DNA from: Chloroflexia bacterium
GTDB taxonomy: Bacteria > Chloroflexota > Chloroflexia > Thermomicrobiales > UBA6265
Direction of reading: 5' to 3'
DNA length: 10,379 nucleotides
Assembly (NCBI GenBank): GCA_013696525.1
Contig: JACCYK010000037.1
Coordinates: 1 to 10,379, forward strand
The notes under the pieces are model-generated. The model saw only the letters and a list, made by a program, of their open reading frames with translations, did no database searches and was not told the DNA's origin. Position 1 is the first letter of the stretch; the number at the start of each line of letters is the position of its first letter. Below, piece by piece: positions 7,216-10,379 of the stretch. Both the position numbers and the translations under genes were made by a program.

Positions 7216-8226
7216 ATGACGTCGTCTCACCAGCAGGCCAACGCGATCGTCGCCGAGCGGCTTCACCGCGTCTATGCCAAGAAGGGACGCTGGCTGCGGT
7301 CGCAAGGGGAGGTGGTCGCCGTCGAGGAGATCAGCTTCGCGGTCCCCACCGGCACCATCTTCGGCTTGCTGGGGCCAAACGGCGCCGGCAAGACAACCAC
7401 GATCAAGATGCTCTCCACCCTCTTGCTGCCGACCAGCGGCAGCGCCACCGTCGGCGGCCACGACATCGTCCGCGACGAGCGCCAGGTCCGCCGCCAGTTG
7501 GGCGTCGTCCTCGGCGGCGACCGCGGGCTCTACGACAAGCTCTCGGCTCGCGACAACCTGGTCTACTTCGGCACGCTGTACGGGATGGACGCGCCGTCGA
7601 TCAAGCGCCGGGCAAACGAGGTACTGGAGCTGGTGAAGCTGCAAGACCGGGCGGCGGAGCGGGTGGAGGGCTTTTCGCGCGGCATGAAGCAACGCCTCCA
7701 CCTGGCCAAGTCGCTGATCCATGACCCGCCGATCCTGATCCTCGACGAGCCAACCATCGGCCTCGATCCCAACGCGGCGGTCGACCTGCGGGAAGCGATC
7801 GCCGCCCTGGTGCCCGACCATACCGTGCTGCTGACGACGCATTACATGCACGAGGCGGACCTGCTGTGCCGCGAGATCGCCATCGTCGACCATGGCCGGA
7901 TCGTGGCCCGCGGCACGCCGCGGGAGGTAAAGGGGCTAGTGGCGGAGGATCGCCGGATCGAGATCACGATTAATCAAGCGCTGGACGGCACGGCGGCAAC
8001 CATTGAGCGCGAGATCGCGACATTGCCCGGCGTCCGCGGCGCCTCGCGCGAGGTGCTCGAGACGGGCGAGACCCGGTTTACCATCCTCTGCGCCGAGCCG
8101 ACGCTGACCCTGGACGGTGCGCTTGCCGCCCTTCGCGCCCATGGTGTCGCCGTCAGCGCGGTCGAGGTGGCGGAGCCGACGCTGGAGGATGCCTTCCTGG
8201 CGATCACGGGCCGGAGCTTCGAATGA
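7216..8226 (+). CDS. ABC-2 exporter ATP-binding protein (drug/antibiotic type)
   Basis: A 336-residue cytosolic ATPase that powers the membrane proteins encoded directly downstream. It has Walker A GPNGAGKTT (53-61, Lys59), the signature region FSRGMKQR (153-160), Walker B ILILDEP with Asp177 and catalytic Glu178, and the switch histidine His209 in TTHYMHEADLL. The signature reads SRGMKQ in place of LSGGQ, which is usual in this DrrA/CcmA-like subgroup. The last 100 or so residues form the extra C-terminal domain found in daunorubicin-type exporters, ending with PTLEDAFLAITGR. The ATG at 7216 follows AGGAGG at 7208-7213, and its stop overlaps the next start by four bases (ATGA). The substrate is unknown; lipids, peptides or toxic small molecules are all known for the family. 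Confidence 0.94.
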   Translation: MTSSHQQANAIVAERLHRVYAKKGRWLRSQGEVVAVEEISFAVPTGTIFGLLGPNGAGKTTTIKMLSTLLLPTSGSATVGGHDIVRDERQVRRQLGVVLGGDRGLYDKLSARDNLVYFGTLYGMDAPSIKRRANEVLELVKLQDRAAERVEGFSRGMKQRLHLAKSLIHDPPILILDEPTIGLDPNAAVDLREAIAALVPDHTVLLTTHYMHEADLLCREIAIVDHGRIVARGTPREVKGLVAEDRRIEITINQALDGTAATIEREIATLPGVRGASREVLETGETRFTILCAEPTLTLDGALAALRAHGVAVSAVEVAEPTLEDAFLAITGRSFE

Positions 8227-9056
8227 GCGCCCACCCCGGTGTCCGCTATCTCAGCCCGGCCGGGCACTGGTGGGCGACGATGACGGCCACCCTGCGGTCG
8301 CAACTGTTCATCGACACCACCTACCTGATCTCGATCATCCGGCAACCGCTCGGCGGGGCGATCTTCTTTCTCCTGATGTGGATCACCTACCAGGCCTCCG
8401 GCCAGTCCGTGGTCGCCGGCACCAGCGCGGCCGGCTTTCTCCTCATCGGCCAGGTCGGGGTCGAAGCCTGGGGCTCCACCATCTGGGCCAGCGGCTACGC
8501 GATTCAACACGAACGAAGCCTCGGTACGATCGGCGCCCTCTTCCTCTCCCCCGCCAGCCGGGTCGCCGTCATCCTCGGCTATGGCGTCAGCGGCTTCCTC
8601 TGGTCACTCCCCTCCCTGCTCGTGCTCCTGATCCTCGGCCTGATCGCCGGCGCCCGCTTCGCGGTGGCCGACCCGCTGGCGGTGCTGGCCGCCCTGGTCG
8701 CGGTCTACGGCGGGTCGCTGGCGGTCGGCTTTGCCTTTGCCAGCGCCTTCATCTTGTCCCGGCGGGGCAATCTGATCGCCAACGCCTTGCAGACGCCGAT
8801 CCATCTGCTGGCCGGCTTTCTGGTCCCCCGGTCGAGCCTGCCCGAGGTCTTTCAAGCCATCTCGAATGTTATCCCCGCCGCTCACTCGATCGACGCCCTC
8901 CGTGCCAGCACCCTGAACGGCGCCTCGCTGGGTGACATCTGGCCCTCGTTAGCGGCGACGCTGGCGACCTCGCTCGGATTCGTGGTGATTGGCGCTTGGG
9001 GACTGCGCCGCGTGGAATTCGCGGCAAGGCGGAGCGGCAGCCTTGAGCTTTACTAA
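8223..9056 (+). CDS. ABC-2 type permease, first of two
   Basis: A 277-residue polytopic membrane protein of the ABC-2 export family, with about six hydrophobic segments. The amphipathic N-terminal helix (ATLRSQLFIDTTYLISIIRQ) is typical. HERSLGTIGALFLSPASR is the family's conserved R/E...GTL..L..SP block between helices 2 and 3, and VPRSSLPEVFQAISNVIPAAHSIDALRA is the conserved loop before the last helix. The protein ends GSLELY. Its start overlaps the ATPase stop (ATGA), which indicates translational coupling. It should pair with the next permease to form a heteromeric channel served by the upstream ATPase. Confidence 0.9.
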   Translation: MSAHPGVRYLSPAGHWWATMTATLRSQLFIDTTYLISIIRQPLGGAIFFLLMWITYQASGQSVVAGTSAAGFLLIGQVGVEAWGSTIWASGYAIQHERSLGTIGALFLSPASRVAVILGYGVSGFLWSLPSLLVLLILGLIAGARFAVADPLAVLAALVAVYGGSLAVGFAFASAFILSRRGNLIANALQTPIHLLAGFLVPRSSLPEVFQAISNVIPAAHSIDALRASTLNGASLGDIWPSLAATLATSLGFVVIGAWGLRRVEFAARRSGSLELY

Positions 9057-9846
9057 CGCCCTCCGGTGGGAGTTGCGCGCGGTCGCCGCCGCCCTGGTGG
9101 CGACGGCAAAAGCGCGCCTGACCGTGGTGGGGTTCAGCGGCTACCTCCTGCTCTGGATCATGCTCCCGATCCTCAACCTCTGCATCACCGGCCTCATCTA
9201 CGCCAACCGGCCCGCGCTGCTGGCGTATTCCGCCGTCGCCATCGCGGCGAACGCGATCGTCTTTAGTTGCATTTTCTATAGCGGCGAGATCCTCGACAGT
9301 GAGCGGCTCACCGGCACCCTACGCGCCCTCTTTCTCGCCCCCTGCTCCCGCTTCAGTTGGCTGCTCGGCGGCCAGCTCGTCGGGCTGCTCGAAGGGTTCG
9401 CCATCACGATCATCACCCTCATCTTCGCCCGCGTGGTGTTCGATGTCCGGCTCGATGCCAACCTGCCGTCGGTCGTGGTCGTCCTGGCCCTCTTCATCAT
9501 CCTCCTCTGGGGGTTCAGCCTCATCCTCGGCGCCGTTGGCTTGCTGTTGAAGCAGGCGAATCAACTCTCCAACCTGATCTTCCCGCTCGTGCTCTTGCTG
9601 GGCGGGGTCCAGTATCCGGTCTCGTTGCTGCCCGACTGGCTGCGCCTCCCGGCCCGCGCCCTCCCCTTCGGTTACGGCTTCGAGGCGCTCGCCGCCGCCA
9701 TGCTGGATAACGCCCCGCTGCCGGCCCTGCTGTCACAGCTCGTGCCGTTGACCGGGTTCGCTATTGTCTTGCCGATTGTTGGAATCATCACCTTTCGCTG
9801 GTTGGAGCGCGTGGTCCGTGCCCGCGGCGAGCTGGACCTGTATTAG
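9043..9846 (+). CDS. ABC-2 type permease, second of two
   Basis: A 267-residue ABC-2 permease related to the one before it. The matching block is ERLTGTLRALFLAPCSR, followed by hydrophobic helices, then YPVSLLPDWLRLPARALPFGYGFEALAAAM. It ends GELDLY, echoing the GSLELY end of its neighbour. The start is uncertain: the frame has no ATG at a sensible place. TTG at 9043 has GGAG at 9031-9034 eight bases before it and gives a normal N-terminus (SFTNALRWELRAVAAAL). An alternative TTG at 8989 adds 18 residues that look non-coding. With the 9043 start the gene overlaps its neighbour by 14 bases, so translation is probably coupled. It completes the exporter with the ATPase at 7216-8226. Confidence 0.87.
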   Translation: MSFTNALRWELRAVAAALVATAKARLTVVGFSGYLLLWIMLPILNLCITGLIYANRPALLAYSAVAIAANAIVFSCIFYSGEILDSERLTGTLRALFLAPCSRFSWLLGGQLVGLLEGFAITIITLIFARVVFDVRLDANLPSVVVVLALFIILLWGFSLILGAVGLLLKQANQLSNLIFPLVLLLGGVQYPVSLLPDWLRLPARALPFGYGFEALAAAMLDNAPLPALLSQLVPLTGFAIVLPIVGIITFRWLERVVRARGELDLY

Positions 9847-9902
9847 GGCGCGTCTGACGAATCCTGGGCGCCCTCCGGTTCCCGTCATGCCCCTGCCTGT
9901 TG

Positions 9903-9934
9903 AAAAAAGCGGCCCGTGTATCACCACAGGGCCG
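9903..9934 (-). terminator. Intrinsic terminator reading leftward
   Basis: CGGCCC (9910-9915) and GGGCCG (9929-9934) form a six-pair all-G/C stem. It is extended inward by GTG (9916-9918) with CAC (9925-9927), with one bulged A. On the minus strand the stem is followed after one C by six T residues (plus-strand A-run 9903-9908), the classic layout of a factor-independent terminator. On the plus strand no T-run follows, so it does not look like the terminator of the ABC exporter genes. Confidence 0.55.
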
Positions 9935-10071
9935 GATCACGATCTCGGAGCGGCTCCTGGCCACATCGGAACCATCTCCCACGATTTGTCGTGCCATTTT
10001 CTCCTGGAAGTGGCGGCGATTCTGAATGCTCAACGGCGCTGCCATTCTCGAGCTGTTTCGCAGCTTCACCC

Positions 10072-10094
10072 CGTTCCCAATCGGTTTGGGAACG
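10072..10094. repeat. Perfect 9-bp inverted repeat, possible operator
   Basis: CGTTCCCAA (10072-10080) and TTGGGAACG (10086-10094) are exact reverse complements separated by five bases (TCGGT). The site lies about 120 bases before the start of the last gene, close to a weak promoter-like pair. Symmetry and spacing suit binding of a dimeric repressor, or a stem-loop in an RNA. No T-run follows on either strand, so it is not an intrinsic terminator. Confidence 0.45.
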
Positions 10095-10215
10095 CTTCCC
10101 AGTCAAAGCGGGACGCTGGCCTCATGACCTGGGAGCCCTGGGCTTCGTAGGCTGGATGTACGGAACGGAGATCCCGTCCGTGGCGAGCACCAGCATTGAA
10201 GCGGAGGAAGCCATC

Positions 10216-10379
10216 ATGTGTCGGTTCCCGGTCCCGATCCTCGTTGTCGCCGTGATCGCCGCATTGTTAGCTGTCCGTGCGCCGGTCGCGGCGCAGGAAG
10301 CCACGCCAATCGCGCTGCCCGTCACGCCCGACCCGGCGGCGTGCCTGGTCGCGCCGCGAACCATTGACGACCTCTACGG
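10216..10379 (+). CDS. Exported protein, N-terminal part only
   Basis: The first 54 codons of a gene that runs off the right edge. The N-terminus is a classic signal peptide: MCRF, a hydrophobic core (PVPILVVAVIAALLAV) and a likely signal peptidase I site after VAA in APVAAQE. The mature start is rich in Thr, Pro and Ala (EATPIALPVTPDPAACLVAP), a style common in secreted proteins of Thermomicrobia-like bacteria. The Cys at position 2 precedes the hydrophobic core, so it is not a lipobox. The ATG at 10216 has GGAGG at 10203-10207, eight bases upstream. An in-frame ATG at 10156 would add 20 hydrophilic residues in front of the signal peptide and is unlikely. The function cannot be told from this fragment. 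Confidence 0.75.
   Translation, partial: MCRFPVPILVVAVIAALLAVRAPVAAQEATPIALPVTPDPAACLVAPRTIDDLY

Larger units (their letters stand above)
9847..10215. other. Non-coding spacer of 369 bases with two hairpins
   Basis: No convincing gene is visible here on either strand, and the middle part (about 9970-10110) is less G+C-rich than the flanks. It holds a minus-strand intrinsic terminator (9903-9934), a perfect 9-base-pair inverted repeat (10072-10094) and a weak promoter-like pair before the last gene: ATGACC at 10124-10129 and TAGGCT at 10148-10153, 18 bases apart. A 61-codon minus-strand frame (9921-10106, TTG start) ends inside the terminator hairpin; it has no ribosome binding site and is treated as doubtful. 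Confidence 0.6.

Noticed and set aside
5822..7216. 464-codon open frame on the minus strand opposite the gamma-lyase gene
   Set aside because: It mirrors the PLP enzyme's codons, has no domain of its own, and runs past both ends of the real gene into spacers.
9764..10150. 128-codon plus-strand frame over the end of the second permease and the spacer
   Set aside because: It starts inside the permease in another frame, has no ribosome binding site and no recognisable motif.
10122..10364. 80-codon minus-strand frame opposite the exported-protein start
   Set aside because: The plus strand here has a ribosome binding site and an obvious signal peptide; the minus-strand translation is low-complexity.
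1..10379. CRISPR array, tRNA/rRNA, insertion sequence or prophage
   Set aside because: No regularly spaced repeats, no tRNA-like cloverleaf, no transposase or phage-type protein and no terminal inverted repeats were seen.

Overview
The window is G+C-rich bacterial chromosome (about two thirds G+C by eye). Gene content and protein style suggest a Chloroflexota member close to the Thermomicrobia/Sphaerobacter group. The clues are the wording of the CMD/AhpD-like and DnaJ-like proteins and a secreted protein whose mature N-terminus is rich in ATP/TPDPA runs. This placement is inference from style; there is no rRNA or marker gene here to prove it.

Layout. At the left edge is a HigA/VapI-type helix-turn-helix antitoxin (53-346, +); any partner toxin would lie upstream, outside the window. 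Convergent to it is a J-domain protein with a C-terminal membrane anchor (486-1037, -). A 201-base divergent spacer with a plausible sigma-70-type promoter leads into a rightward series: an arginase-fold (ureohydrolase-like) protein lacking two canonical active-site residues (1239-2153); an AhpD/carboxymuconolactone decarboxylase-family protein with a CxxC...H motif (2254-2724); cystathionine beta-synthase with tandem CBS domains (2916-4385); an MFS permease (4574-5794); a cystathionine gamma-lyase/gamma-synthase-type PLP enzyme (5981-7156); and a three-gene ABC-2 exporter made of one ATPase and two tandem, related permeases (7216-9846). After a 369-base non-coding stretch the window ends inside a gene for an exported protein (10216 to the edge).

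How the genes fit together. The two PLP enzymes form a reverse transsulfuration pair: homocysteine plus serine gives cystathionine, which gives cysteine. The MFS permease between them may export or import a related metabolite, but this rests on position alone. The ABC genes are tightly coupled (4-base ATGA overlap, then about a 14-base overlap) and should make one heteromeric exporter. The spacers between the metabolic genes (100-190 bases) are long enough for separate promoters, so one long operon is not assumed.

Most of the window is ordinary core and accessory metabolism. I see no rRNA, tRNA, CRISPR array, insertion sequence or phage gene. The points most worth a second look are the altered active site of the arginase-like protein, a well-formed intrinsic terminator on the minus strand (9903-9934) with no convincing gene in front of it, and a perfect 9-base-pair inverted repeat (10072-10094) in the same spacer.
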